NCBI GenBank assembly: GCA_019113825.1 | Contig: DXGR01000041.1 | Location: 20,566-84,565, forward strand | Length of the DNA: 64,000 bases | Source: Candidatus Stackebrandtia excrementipullorum | GTDB lineage: Bacteria > Actinomycetota > Actinomycetes > Mycobacteriales > Micromonosporaceae | Reading direction: 5' to 3' | Shown: in pieces, positions 55,098-63,972 of the stretch | Layout of the letters: each line of letters opens with the position of its first letter | Position numbering within the stretch: the stretch's first letter is position 1 | The notes under the pieces: generated by a model | Databases searched by the model: none | Told to the model about the DNA's origin: nothing | Seen by the model: only the letters and a program-made list of their open reading frames with translations | Made by a program: the position numbers and the translations under genes

Positions 55098-55334
55098 GTG
55101 AGCGATAAAGAGGTGTACCAGATGGACGTCGACGGTGACGGGGAACTCGACACGGTCGAGGTCACCCGCCACGCCGACGGGGGAGCCACCTACCTCATCG
55201 ACACCGACGGGGACGGGAAGGCCAACATGCAGGCCATTGACCACGACGGTGACGGCGTGATCGACGAAGTCCTCATCGACCATGACGGTGACGGCAAGAT
55301 CGACTCCCACGTCACCGAACTCCCGCAGTCCTGA
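55098..55334 (+). CDS. Small calcium-binding-type protein with four DxDGDG repeats
   Basis: A 78-residue, strongly acidic protein made almost wholly of four DxDGDGxxD loops: DVDGDGELD, DTDGDGKAN, DHDGDGVID and DHDGDGKID, separated by short beta-like segments. These are calcium-binding loops as in dockerin/EF-hand or thrombospondin type 3 repeats. No signal peptide or membrane helix is seen, so it would be cytoplasmic. GTG at 55098 has GAGAGG upstream. Its neighbours (HIT before, EF-G-like on the other strand after) give no functional hint. Confidence 0.8.
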   Translation: MSDKEVYQMDVDGDGELDTVEVTRHADGGATYLIDTDGDGKANMQAIDHDGDGVIDEVLIDHDGDGKIDSHVTELPQS

Positions 55335-55364
55335 CGGTGTGGCTTCGCGCCACGGCGTCGGAGG

Positions 55365-57401
55365 CTACGCCGTCGGCTCGTAGCGTGCGAACCGGCGACG
55401 GAACGATCCCGAACCGGCGGTCATGGCGCGAAGCTCCACGGCGTAACGAAGAAGCTCGCGAACCGGCACCTCCGCACGGATGACGGTGTGGTCGTCGTCG
55501 GGTTCGGTGCCAAGGATCCGCCCTCGACGATTCTCCAGGTCGGTCACGACGGTGCGCGCGTAACCGGGGGCCACGGTGATCGTGACGTGGTCGACTGGCT
55601 CGAGGAGCCGGGTACCGGCGTTTTTTGCCGCGTCGGCGAGCGCGCGGACGGCGGCAGCTTGGAGGGCGGCGTCGGAGGGTTCGTGAGAGCCCGTTTCCAT
55701 ACCGGTCAGGGCCACCTGGACGTCGATCAGAGGGTATTTGGTCGTCACGCCCCGGGCCATGCCGGTTTTGATTCCCTGTTCTATGCTTTCGACGGCCTGG
55801 GACGGCAGGGCGCGGTCGTCGCGGTGGTCGACGAATCGAAAGCCGGTCCCCGGCGGAAGCGGTTCCACAGTGATCGTACAGATGTGGTGTTCATTGTGGT
55901 CGAAGTGTTTTCCGCTGCCGGTGGCGGTCTTCAGGAATGTTTCACGGTGGCGAACTCGGAACGGTCGGGTTTCGACCGGGATCTCGTGTGCGCGAATCCG
56001 CTGAAGGACGGTCGTTGCGTGTTCTTCGCCCATGCACCACAGCACGGTCTGACCGGTTTCGGTGTCGTTGGCCCACTGCACCGTCGGGTCGACGCCCGTC
56101 AGCCGATCGAGGGCGGCGTGTGCGTCGATTCCGTCGGGGAAGACGACCGCGATCGGGAGCTGCGGTGAAGGAAGCGACCACGCTTGCGTCGACAGGGGCG
56201 CGTCGGCGGAGGAGACCGTGTCACCGGGGCGCGCCTCGAGACGTGTGACGGTGCAGATGTCCCCGGCGACACAGAAGTCGATCTCGTGTGCTTCACCGCC
56301 GTGGGGCGAATACAGTCGGTCGATGTGCTGCTGTTCGCCGGATGCAGGGCGACCTTGACCTCCGACGAGTACCCGGTGGCCTGGAAGAACGGTCCCGGAG
56401 AACACGCGTAGGAGAAATCGACCGGGAGTGTTGGCGGCCGTCATGATCTGGGCGGCGAGACGACCGGACGGGGAACAGGTCAGCGGTTCGGCGGCTTCTC
56501 CGTCGAGGGAGGTGGCGGTGGGCGGGTGGCCTTCGACCGGCGAGGGAAACGCGCCGCCGATGATTTCCAACACGGTGTCGATGCCGACCCCGGTGAGGGA
56601 GTCGATGGGAACCACCGGGTGGAAGGTGCTGCGGGCCACTGCTGTTTCGAGTTCACAGATGAGGGTGCGCGCATCGATGGGTTCGCCCGTCACGTAACGG
56701 TCCATGAGGTTTTCGTCGTCGCTTTCGGCGAGAATTCCTTCCACAAGGGTTTTCCGTGCTTCGGCGACGGCGTCGAGATGCACTGATTCCGGATCACGTG
56801 ACCGGGGCGGGTAGCCGGCGGAATAGTCGAGAATGCGATCCGAGAGAAGTCCTATAAGGCCGGCGACCCTGTCCCCGTCGTCTCCCCACAGCGGGAGGTA
56901 CAAGGGGAGTACGGTTTCGGCGAACATGCGCTGACATAGGGCCACCGTCTCATCGAAATCCGCCTGAGGGTGATCGAGGCGATTGACGACGACGGCTCGC
57001 GGCATGTTCATTGCCGCACATTTCTCCCAGAGCCGCTGTGTCCACAGGTCGATCCCGTTTGCCGCCGAGACGACGAACAACGCGGCGTCGGCGGCGTGAA
57101 GGCCCGCACGCAGTTCACCGACGAAATCGGCGGACCCGGGAGTGTCTATCAGGTTGATCTTCACCCCGTCGATGTGCAATGGCGTGCACGTCGTCTTCAC
57201 CGACGGAGGAGAGACGGTGTCGTCGTGGTCCGCCGTCGTCGGTTCGGACGCCGGGGAAGTCGTAGCCTCGAGCAGCTTGGTGACCAACGTCGTCTTTCCC
57301 GAGGCGGTGTTCCCCACCACGGCCACGTTCCGGATCGTGGACGGGTCGGTCACCGGCCGAAGCCACGGAGCGGCCGACGCATCGTGACGTGTTCGGGACA
57401 T
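55365..57401 (-). CDS. EF-G paralogue (FusA2-like translational GTPase)
   Basis: A 678-residue EF-G-like protein, a paralogue rather than the main elongation factor. G1 is GNTASGKTT (30-38), G3 DTPGSADF; the G4 motif is NRLD instead of NKxD, which could weaken guanine specificity. Domain II, III, IV and V regions follow (LLRVFSGTVLPGHRVLV; ATGSGKHF, a domain IV-like region; VTDLENRRGRILG), with the RGR-type C-terminal segment of EF-G. Actinobacterial FusA2 proteins of this type have unknown role, possibly in stress. ATG at 57401 has GGAG ten bases upstream. Confidence 0.85.
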   Translation of the reverse strand: MSRTRHDASAAPWLRPVTDPSTIRNVAVVGNTASGKTTLVTKLLEATTSPASEPTTADHDDTVSPPSVKTTCTPLHIDGVKINLIDTPGSADFVGELRAGLHAADAALFVVSAANGIDLWTQRLWEKCAAMNMPRAVVVNRLDHPQADFDETVALCQRMFAETVLPLYLPLWGDDGDRVAGLIGLLSDRILDYSAGYPPRSRDPESVHLDAVAEARKTLVEGILAESDDENLMDRYVTGEPIDARTLICELETAVARSTFHPVVPIDSLTGVGIDTVLEIIGGAFPSPVEGHPPTATSLDGEAAEPLTCSPSGRLAAQIMTAANTPGRFLLRVFSGTVLPGHRVLVGGQGRPASGEQQHIDRLYSPHGGEAHEIDFCVAGDICTVTRLEARPGDTVSSADAPLSTQAWSLPSPQLPIAVVFPDGIDAHAALDRLTGVDPTVQWANDTETGQTVLWCMGEEHATTVLQRIRAHEIPVETRPFRVRHRETFLKTATGSGKHFDHNEHHICTITVEPLPPGTGFRFVDHRDDRALPSQAVESIEQGIKTGMARGVTTKYPLIDVQVALTGMETGSHEPSDAALQAAAVRALADAAKNAGTRLLEPVDHVTITVAPGYARTVVTDLENRRGRILGTEPDDDHTVIRAEVPVRELLRYAVELRAMTAGSGSFRRRFARYEPTA

Positions 57402-57471
57402 GGCGATCTTTTCTCCGATGTGGTGGTGTGGCGTGAATGTACGCCTGAGACGTGCATCAGTCTGGCATGTT

Positions 57472-57530
57472 GCCGGAAGTCTCCGGCACTGCGCTCCGCA
57501 CCCGAACCGGGCCACGGCGTGGCCCGGTTC
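57472..57530. repeat. Two adjacent hairpins in the divergent EF-G/pgsA gap
   Basis: GCCGGA-AGTC-TCCGGC (57472-57487) and GAACCGGGCCAC-GGC-GTGGCCCGGTTC (57504-57530; 12-bp perfect arms). They lie in the 272-bp divergent region, where terminators are not expected. They may be operators or leader RNA structures. Confidence 0.8.
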
Positions 57531-57673
57531 GCAAGGCCAAGCGCACCACGGGGCCGACTGCGCACGCCGCGCCACACCGGGCGACCGATATCGTAGGGAC
57601 CCGCTGACGGGCTCGTGTCGGGTGAGGCCCGCAGTCGGCATTCGGTACCGAACTCACCCGGGCGATGGGTGAC

Positions 57674-58291
57674 ATGGCGAAGTTTCTCAGTGCGGCCGGT
57701 CGCAGAACCGTGGCTCGACTGTTCAATCCGTTGGCCGCTCGCCTGGTGAAGTGGGGTATATCGCCTAACACCGTGACGGTCTTGGGCACCGTGGGCGTCG
57801 TCGCGGGATCGGTCCTGTTGGTGACACGCGGTGAACTCGGGTGGGGACTCGTCGTTATCACCGTGGCGGTCCTCACCGACCTTTTGGACGGCGCGATGGC
57901 TCGCATGAAAAACGACACGAGCCGTTTCGGCGCGCTGTTGGACTCGACCATGGACCGACTGGCGGACGGAGCCATCCTGGGGTCGCTGGCTTTCTGGCTG
58001 GCCGTTACCGAGGACTACACGACGATGGTCGGGGTGGGTGTCGCCTTGATCGCCGGACAAACGGTGTCCTATGTCAAGGCACGGGCCGAAGGGCTGGGTT
58101 TTGCCTGTGACGTCGGGATCGCCGAGCGAGCCGAACGCCTGGTGATATTGGGCGTCGGTGGTCTGCTGTACGTGTTTTCGGTGCCGTATGGACTGCCGGT
58201 CGCCGTTTGGGTATTGGCCGCCGTCAGCGTCTTCACGGTGTTTCAACGGCTTCTTCACGTCCGTTCTCAAACAAACGGGACGTCGGTATGA
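57674..58291 (+). CDS. pgsA: Phosphatidylinositol phosphate synthase (CDP-alcohol phosphatidyltransferase)
   Basis: A 205-residue membrane enzyme with six hydrophobic segments and the CDP-alcohol motif DxxDGxxARxxxxxxxxGxxxDxxxD, read as DLLDGAMARMKNDTSRFG followed by LLDSTMD. In actinobacteria the enzyme at this position joins CDP-diacylglycerol with inositol 1-phosphate, the first step to phosphatidylinositol and PIMs. ATG 57665 would add three residues; ATG 57674 fits related starts (MAKFLS). The stop overlaps the acyltransferase start. Divergent from the EF-G-like gene. Confidence 0.92.
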   Translation: MAKFLSAAGRRTVARLFNPLAARLVKWGISPNTVTVLGTVGVVAGSVLLVTRGELGWGLVVITVAVLTDLLDGAMARMKNDTSRFGALLDSTMDRLADGAILGSLAFWLAVTEDYTTMVGVGVALIAGQTVSYVKARAEGLGFACDVGIAERAERLVILGVGGLLYVFSVPYGLPVAVWVLAAVSVFTVFQRLLHVRSQTNGTSV

Positions 58292-59184
58292 GAGACAAAC
58301 TGGTGGAATGGGGTTACACCGCCGGATGGCGAGTTGTTCGAGTCATGCCCGAGCGTCTCGCGGTGAAAACGTTCAACCTGATCGCCGACCGAATCACCGC
58401 ACGCAACGGCAAGGGGGTTCGGCGGTTGCGCGCCAATCTGCAACGGGTTGTGGGCTCCGATCGTGATCTGGACGAGCTGGTTGCCGCGGGAATGCGCTCA
58501 TACTGTCGTTATTGGATGGAGGCGTTTCGTCTACCGTCCTACTCGCGGGATGAACTGGTCGGACGGTTTCACATCGACAACTCCGTCGTCTTCGACCAGG
58601 CCCGAGACAGCGGACGCGGCTGCGTCGTGGCGATGCCACACTCCGGGAACTGGGACTGGGCCGGCGCATGGGCCGTCGCGATGGGCTGGGAGGTCACGAC
58701 GGTGGCCGAGCGTCTCAAGCCCGAGGGCGTCTTCGATCGCTTTCTGGACTTCCGACGCAGCCTCGGTATGAACATCGAGCCCCACGTCGGGGGTGATCGA
58801 CTTGTGCAGACCGTGCTGGCCGACGCGTTGGGTAAGGGCCATATCGTGCCCCTTCTCGCCGACCGGGATCTGTCGCGCAGCGGGGTGAACGTCGAGTTTT
58901 TCGGTGAGACGACACGGATGCCGGTCGGACCCGCTCTCCTGGCGATCCGGTGCAACGCCCCGTTGTACACGGTTGTGCTGTACAACGACGGCCCCAACAG
59001 CGGGCGAGGTGAGATCATCGGTCCGATCGACATTCCGTCGGAGGGCACGTTGGAGGCACGACTGAGGCAAACCATGCAGGCGGTCGCCGACCGTTTTGCT
59101 GAAGGCGTAGCCAAGCACCCGCAGGATTGGCACATGCTGCAGAAGTTGTGGCTGTCCGACTTGCCGCAGGTGCGTGATTCATGA
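58288..59184 (+). CDS. patA: Phosphatidylinositol mannoside acyltransferase (PatA-like)
   Basis: A 298-residue LpxL/HtrB-like acyltransferase that in mycobacteria acylates the mannose of PIM1/PIM2. The HX4D motif is HSGNWD (MPHSGNWDWAG), followed by the acidic segment LLADRDLSRSGVNVEFFG. It contains no signal peptide; membrane association is through the N-terminal helix. ATG at 58288 overlaps the pgsA stop (ATGA). The order pgsA-patA-pimA is conserved in the phylum. Confidence 0.92.
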   Translation: MRDKLVEWGYTAGWRVVRVMPERLAVKTFNLIADRITARNGKGVRRLRANLQRVVGSDRDLDELVAAGMRSYCRYWMEAFRLPSYSRDELVGRFHIDNSVVFDQARDSGRGCVVAMPHSGNWDWAGAWAVAMGWEVTTVAERLKPEGVFDRFLDFRRSLGMNIEPHVGGDRLVQTVLADALGKGHIVPLLADRDLSRSGVNVEFFGETTRMPVGPALLAIRCNAPLYTVVLYNDGPNSGRGEIIGPIDIPSEGTLEARLRQTMQAVADRFAEGVAKHPQDWHMLQKLWLSDLPQVRDS

Positions 59185-59203
59185 GACCACGAGTGGTGTT
59201 GCA

Positions 59204-60370
59204 GTGAGAATCGGAATCGTCAGCCCTTACTCTTTCGCGGTGCCCGGCGGCGTACAGGGCCATATCCGAGACCTGGCGGAGACGCTGATCTCCGCAGGTC
59301 ACGACGTGAGCGTACTGGCACCGGCTGAACGTGACGACGAGATACCGGATTACGTCGTCGCGGCGGGAAGGGCGATCCCGGTTCCCTACAACGGGTCGGT
59401 TGCGAGATTGGCGTTCGGCCCCATTTCGGCGGCCCGAGTCCGTCGTTGGTTGCGGACGGGAGACTTTGACGTTCTCCACGTCCACGAACCGCTCTCACCG
59501 AGCCTGTCGTTGCTGGCCTGTGCCTCGGCGCGAGGCCCCGTGGTGGCCACGTTCCACACTGCGATGACACGGTCGCGCACACTTGCGGCGGGCAAGGGAG
59601 TGGCCCAGTTGCTTCTTGAACGCATCACCGCTCGCATAGCGGTGAGCGCTTTGGCCCGGCGTGTTCAGGTGGAGCATCTGGGAGGCGGGGCGGTGGAGAT
59701 ACCCAACGGAGTGATGGCCGCGAACTTCTCCGACGCAGCACCCCTTCCGGGATGGCCCGGAGACGGCGGGGCGTTGGGCTTCGTCGGTCGCTTCACCGAA
59801 CCGCGCAAGGGTTTCTCGATCCTGCAGGACGCGTTCGTCAAACTCGCCACCGAACGTCGGGACCTGCGGCTGTTGGTATTGGGGCCCGGCGATCCCGAAG
59901 AGATCCTCTCCGCGGTGCCTGCCGACATCGGTGAACGGATGACTTTTCTGGGTATGGCCAGTGACGCGGTCAAGGCACAGATGCTGCGCAGTGTTGACAT
60001 TTACGTCGCGCCCAACACCGGTGGCGAGTCCTTTGGGATGATCCTGACCGAGGCCATGGCCGCCGGTACACCGGTATTGGCCAGCGACCTCGACGCTTTC
60101 CGCCGGGTTCTGGACAACGGCACGGCGGGGAGGTTGTTCCCGGTGGGAGACGCCGAAGGACTGGCAGCGGGTGCCGCAGACATGCTCGATGACGCCGACC
60201 TTCGCGCGCGGTTGGTTGCTCGGGCCGACGCCGTGGTTGCCGACTACGACTGGCCGGTGGTCGCCGAGCGCGTGGTCGAGGTGTACAACGCCGCCATCGA
60301 AGCCAGCGGCGGCACGGTCACCGAAGCCGTCGAGGAGCTGCCCGCATCGGTTCGGCAGAGCATCAAGTAA
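59204..60370 (+). CDS. pimA: Phosphatidylinositol alpha-mannosyltransferase PimA
   Basis: A 388-residue GT-B fold, family 4 enzyme adding the first mannose from GDP-mannose to phosphatidylinositol. The N-terminal SPYSFAVPGGVQGHIRDLAE carries the glycine loop, HVHEPL and FHTAMTRSR follow, and the nucleotide-sugar E-x7-E motif is GESFGMILTEAMAAGTPVLA. GTG at 59204 starts just before the catalytic strand (RIGIVSPYS). It follows patA after 19 bases. Confidence 0.95.
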   Translation: MRIGIVSPYSFAVPGGVQGHIRDLAETLISAGHDVSVLAPAERDDEIPDYVVAAGRAIPVPYNGSVARLAFGPISAARVRRWLRTGDFDVLHVHEPLSPSLSLLACASARGPVVATFHTAMTRSRTLAAGKGVAQLLLERITARIAVSALARRVQVEHLGGGAVEIPNGVMAANFSDAAPLPGWPGDGGALGFVGRFTEPRKGFSILQDAFVKLATERRDLRLLVLGPGDPEEILSAVPADIGERMTFLGMASDAVKAQMLRSVDIYVAPNTGGESFGMILTEAMAAGTPVLASDLDAFRRVLDNGTAGRLFPVGDAEGLAAGAADMLDDADLRARLVARADAVVADYDWPVVAERVVEVYNAAIEASGGTVTEAVEELPASVRQSIK

Positions 60371-60373
60371 ACG

Positions 60374-60922
60374 GTGACGCCCGGCCCAAAAGCCAAGCGC
60401 CGGGCGATAGGCGAGAAGTTGCCGATAAGATCGATGGTCATGTGGTGGTTGACGGGTGTTGTGACGCTTGTGGCGTTGCTTGGCACCTATGTCACATGGA
60501 CTGCCTCTCGCGTGGAACGGCTTCATGCTCGAGCCGCCGACGCCGAGGCGGCCCTGATCGGCAAACTGAACATGCGAGCGAAAGCGGCACTTCTGCTGGC
60601 CGACACCGAGGCTCCGCGCCTGGGGCGTCACGCTGAGGCGGTGCGGGTCGCCGGACATGCGAGCCTGGATTCGTTGCCCGAGGAGCGGGAATCGGCCGAG
60701 AACGACTTGACGCGGATTTTGCGTGACCTGCCGGTGGCCCCCGACGATCCCGCCATGGAGGGCATCAGACGTGCCAACAGGCGCACGGCCGTGGCCAAAC
60801 AGGTTCACACCGATGTGGTGCGGGACGCTCAGTCCATCCGAGACGGCCTGGTGGTGCGCGTCTTCAGGTTGACGCGGCACCTACGGCGTCCCCGGTTTTT
60901 CAACATCGACGAGCCACTGTAA
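60374..60922 (+). CDS. Hypothetical single-pass membrane protein downstream of pimA
   Basis: A 182-residue protein with one hydrophobic helix (about 22-42, WWLTGVVTLVALLGTYVTW) and a long charged, mostly helical cytoplasmic or periplasmic domain (RVERLHARAADAEAALIGKL). The first helix plus coiled-coil pattern is LemA-like, but no family can be claimed. It starts 4 bases after pimA and is probably in the PIM operon. Its last 42 bases overlap the convergent glycosyltransferase gene. Confidence 0.75.
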   Translation: MTPGPKAKRRAIGEKLPIRSMVMWWLTGVVTLVALLGTYVTWTASRVERLHARAADAEAALIGKLNMRAKAALLLADTEAPRLGRHAEAVRVAGHASLDSLPEERESAENDLTRILRDLPVAPDDPAMEGIRRANRRTAVAKQVHTDVVRDAQSIRDGLVVRVFRLTRHLRRPRFFNIDEPL

Positions 60923-62812
60923 CCGGACACGGATCGACAGTTCGTTGTTGACCGTGTAGTAGGGCTGTAGCGACACGTTTTTGTCGATGTTCACCACCGG
61001 GTATCGGTGGACACTTTTTCGCACCGCGATGTCGTCGAGGATACGGGAGAGGCGAACCACGCCGAGGCCTGCTCCGGTCAGCCACAGATCCCACAGGTCG
61101 CCCGGTTGCGAGTCGGCGGCCAGCGCCGGAAGCGGCAACGTCGCGGTGAACCGATCTTCCTCGACCTCGATGGACATGGGGTGCTCGTGTTCACGTCGTT
61201 GGCGATGGACCGCACGCCCCGTCCACGTCCCGGAAGCGAAGTCCCCGATGAGGCGGCCCACAACGGTACCGGTGACGGTGGTGGCCTCGACCAGGTCGAC
61301 TTCGGCGTATCGAGGGCGTCGACACAGCCGTATGCTGAACACGCCCTTGTCGGAGAACGGCACGACGACGTTCCCGGGTGGGGTGGTCGGTGGCGTCATC
61401 AGAGCTCGTCCGTCGATGCGGCCGGCGGGGACGGCAGTGCCGTTGCGGTAGAGCGTCCATATTCCCTCGTCCAGGCTCTCCCAGCTCGAGGGTTCTCCGA
61501 TATCGGGTTTGGCGGGGACCTCTCGGTCGCCCCGCCGCCACGACAACCCGTCTGGTGGAAGGGACATCACCAGCCGGTCGAAGCCGAGACTGCGACAGTC
61601 GGCCTGGTCGGTGCCGGTGCCGGTGCCGGTGTCGGTGTTTCGGTGTGTTGTGGCCCCGGTTTGTGCACCGGTAAGACCCGTAAAAAGGTCTTCGTATCGG
61701 TCGGCGACCTTGGCCGGGCTGTAATCGGCCGCGCGTGCCCTGCCCGCATCGGCGAGGCGGCGACGCAATGCCGGGTCGGTGATGAGGCGCTCCAACGCGT
61801 CGGCGAAGCCGTCGGCGTCCCCGGGCGTCGTCAGTAGACCGGTCGAATCATTGTCGACGATCTCCGGCGGTCCGTAGGGGCAGGCCGTCGACACCACGGC
61901 CAGTCCGCAGTCCATGGCTTCCACAAGAGTCAGCCCGAATGACTCCATATCGGAGGTTATGGCGGCGATGGACCCTTTGACCCACTCGGCGTCAATGGGG
62001 TGGCGGCTGCCCATGAGCATCACCACGTCGTTCAACCCCAGTTCGTCGACAAGGTTGCGCAGTTGATCGGCCTGTTTGCCGTGACCGTACAACCGCAGTC
62101 GCCAATCGGGGTGACGACGAACGACTGTGGCGAACGCGTGCAGCAACAGGTCATAACGTTTGATGCTTTCAAGTCTGCCGGCCGCCACGATGACGCGGCT
62201 GTCGCCGGAGGCGGGCGGCAAGGGGGTGGGCGGCACCGAGTTCGGGATGTGCCGGACCCGGTCGGCGATGCGGGGCATGCGTTGTCGGTAGTGCTCGGCG
62301 TCGGTGGCCGATACGGTGGTGACCGCATCAAGCCGACGATAGGACCGATACAACCTTCGGGTCAGCCGACGCCCGTGCTTGTCAAGGAAAAGGTGTTCCT
62401 GGGCGATACGGACGGCCGAACGCGGTCCGTATTCGGCGAGGAAGACGTTGAGACCCGGTCGGGTTCCGACGATGACGTCGGCGTCGCAGCCGCGTAGATA
62501 GTCGGCGATGAGCTTGTCGGTGAGGCGACTGTACTGGTGGTAGCGCGGCTCCTGTTTGGGAAAGAACCGGGCGGGTTTGGCCGCCAGCTTCGCGTCCGAC
62601 GGGGTCAGGGGCTCGGCGACCTTCCTGGTGTCCTGCAGGATGACGACTCGAAAACGCTCGTCCCAGTCGAAGACGGGGATGGTGCGGCGTCGAAACACCG
62701 TGACGAGCTCGATCTCGTGGCCTCGGTCGGCGAGAGCCGTCGCCGTACTGAGCGTGGTACGAATGGTGCCGCCGACGTTGTACAGCGAATGCATGAGGAA
62801 ACTGATCTTCAC
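60881..62812 (-). CDS. GT4 glycosyltransferase with extra C-terminal domain
   Basis: A 643-residue protein. Residues 1-395 form a GT-B glycosyltransferase of family 4: GGTIRTTLSTATAL near the start, the NDP-binding strand IVAAGRLESIKRYD, and the E-x7-E motif ESFGLTLVEAM. Residues about 400-415 are a low-complexity TGTGT linker encoded by hexanucleotide repeats, and about 415-643 form an extra domain of unknown type (beta-rich, FDRLVMSLPPDGLSWRRGD). It may glycosylate a cell-wall teichoic-like polymer or glycolipid (inference). GTG at 62812 has AAAGG 11 bases upstream. Confidence 0.85.
   Translation of the reverse strand: MKISFLMHSLYNVGGTIRTTLSTATALADRGHEIELVTVFRRRTIPVFDWDERFRVVILQDTRKVAEPLTPSDAKLAAKPARFFPKQEPRYHQYSRLTDKLIADYLRGCDADVIVGTRPGLNVFLAEYGPRSAVRIAQEHLFLDKHGRRLTRRLYRSYRRLDAVTTVSATDAEHYRQRMPRIADRVRHIPNSVPPTPLPPASGDSRVIVAAGRLESIKRYDLLLHAFATVVRRHPDWRLRLYGHGKQADQLRNLVDELGLNDVVMLMGSRHPIDAEWVKGSIAAITSDMESFGLTLVEAMDCGLAVVSTACPYGPPEIVDNDSTGLLTTPGDADGFADALERLITDPALRRRLADAGRARAADYSPAKVADRYEDLFTGLTGAQTGATTHRNTDTGTGTGTDQADCRSLGFDRLVMSLPPDGLSWRRGDREVPAKPDIGEPSSWESLDEGIWTLYRNGTAVPAGRIDGRALMTPPTTPPGNVVVPFSDKGVFSIRLCRRPRYAEVDLVEATTVTGTVVGRLIGDFASGTWTGRAVHRQRREHEHPMSIEVEEDRFTATLPLPALAADSQPGDLWDLWLTGAGLGVVRLSRILDDIAVRKSVHRYPVVNIDKNVSLQPYYTVNNELSIRVRLQWLVDVEKPGTP
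61610..61639. repeat. In-frame hexanucleotide repeat in the glycosyltransferase linker
   Basis: Three exact GGTGCC units (61610-61627) followed by GGTGTC and GGTGTT. On the coding strand they give alternating Gly-Thr. Unit length is a multiple of three, so slippage would change linker length without breaking the frame. Confidence 0.9.
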
Positions 62813-63051
62813 TGGCCGACAAGCCTTTCCACGCAATGGTTCGAGTTGACCGCAGTCGGCGGTGCGTTGAAGCCTAAGCGTCGTCCGCCAGGCACGACGG
62901 GCCGGGTTCTCGGACACAGAACAGCTGAACGACGGTGGCCATCATCACTGCCCTGACCTGGGTGGTGACCGTTTGCCAAGTTTTGCTGCACAAGGTCGTT
63001 GCGTAGACTCGGAATGTTGACCACCCCCGTACGGCGAAGGAGCGTCCGAGC

Positions 63052-63960
63052 GTGACGAACGACCAGGCGATTACACAAGGCACCACGGGTACCGCCCGGG
63101 TGAAACGCGGCATGGCGGACATGCTCAAAGGCGGCGTGATCATGGACGTCGTGACACCTGAGCAGGCGAAGATCGCCGAAGACGCCGGTGCCGTGGCCGT
63201 GATGGCCCTGGAGCGTGTGCCGGCCGACATCCGCGTCGAAGGCGGCGTGTCCCGCATGAGTGACCCGGACATGATCGACGGAATCATCGAGGCAGTGTCG
63301 ATTCCGGTGATGGCGAAGGCTCGCATAGGGCATTTCGTGGAGGCACAGGTTCTGCAGTCCCTAGGCGTCGACTACATCGACGAGTCGGAGGTACTGACAC
63401 CGGCCGACGAGGCTCATCACATCGACAAGTGGCCTTTCACCGCCCCGTTCGTGTGTGGAGCCACCAACCTCGGTGAGGCGTTGCGGCGCATCGCCGAAGG
63501 TGCGGCGATGATTCGTTCCAAAGGCGAGGCCGGTACCGGCAACGTCGTCGAGGCCACGCGCCACATGCGCACCATCCGGGCCGACGTCAAGCGGTTGGGA
63601 ACGCTCGACGACGCGGAACTGTACTCGGCGGCCAAGGAGCTTCGCGCTCCGTACGACCTCGTGGCAGAGGTGGCACGGGCGGGACGACTTCCCGTCGTGC
63701 TGTTCACTGCGGGAGGCATAGCCACCCCCGCCGACGCCGCCATGATGATGCAGTTGGGAGCCGAAGGCGTGTTCGTCGGTTCCGGAATCTTCAAGTCGGG
63801 TGACCCCGCGAAGCGCGCCCAGGCCATTGTGAAGGCCACCGCGTTCCACGACGACCCTGACGTTGTGGCCAAGGAATCACGTGGTCTTGGAGAGGCCATG
63901 GTGGGCTTGAACGTGAACGCGTTGCCCGAATCGGAGAGATTCGCCCAGCGCGGCTGGTGA
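63052..63960 (+). CDS. pdxS: Pyridoxal 5'-phosphate synthase lyase subunit PdxS
   Basis: A 302-residue TIM barrel that makes PLP from ribose 5-phosphate, glyceraldehyde 3-phosphate and ammonia from PdxT. The active-site lysine lies in [10 protein letters not shown], and the second conserved lysine in [13 protein letters not shown] at 63052 has GAAGGAG. A weak promoter TTTTGC-N17-TAGACT lies upstream. pdxT is not in the window; the gene is followed by a strong terminator, so if pdxT is adjacent it has its own signals. Confidence 0.96.
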   Translation: MTNDQAITQGTTGTARVKRGMADMLKGGVIMDVVTPEQAKIAEDAGAVAVMALERVPADIRVEGGVSRMSDPDMIDGIIEAVSIPVMAKARIGHFVEAQVLQSLGVDYIDESEVLTPADEAHHIDKWPFTAPFVCGATNLGEALRRIAEGAAMIRSKGEAGTGNVVEATRHMRTIRADVKRLGTLDDAELYSAAKELRAPYDLVAEVARAGRLPVVLFTAGGIATPADAAMMMQLGAEGVFVGSGIFKSGDPAKRAQAIVKATAFHDDPDVVAKESRGLGEAMVGLNVNALPESERFAQRGW

Positions 63961-63972
63961 CATGAACGGGGC

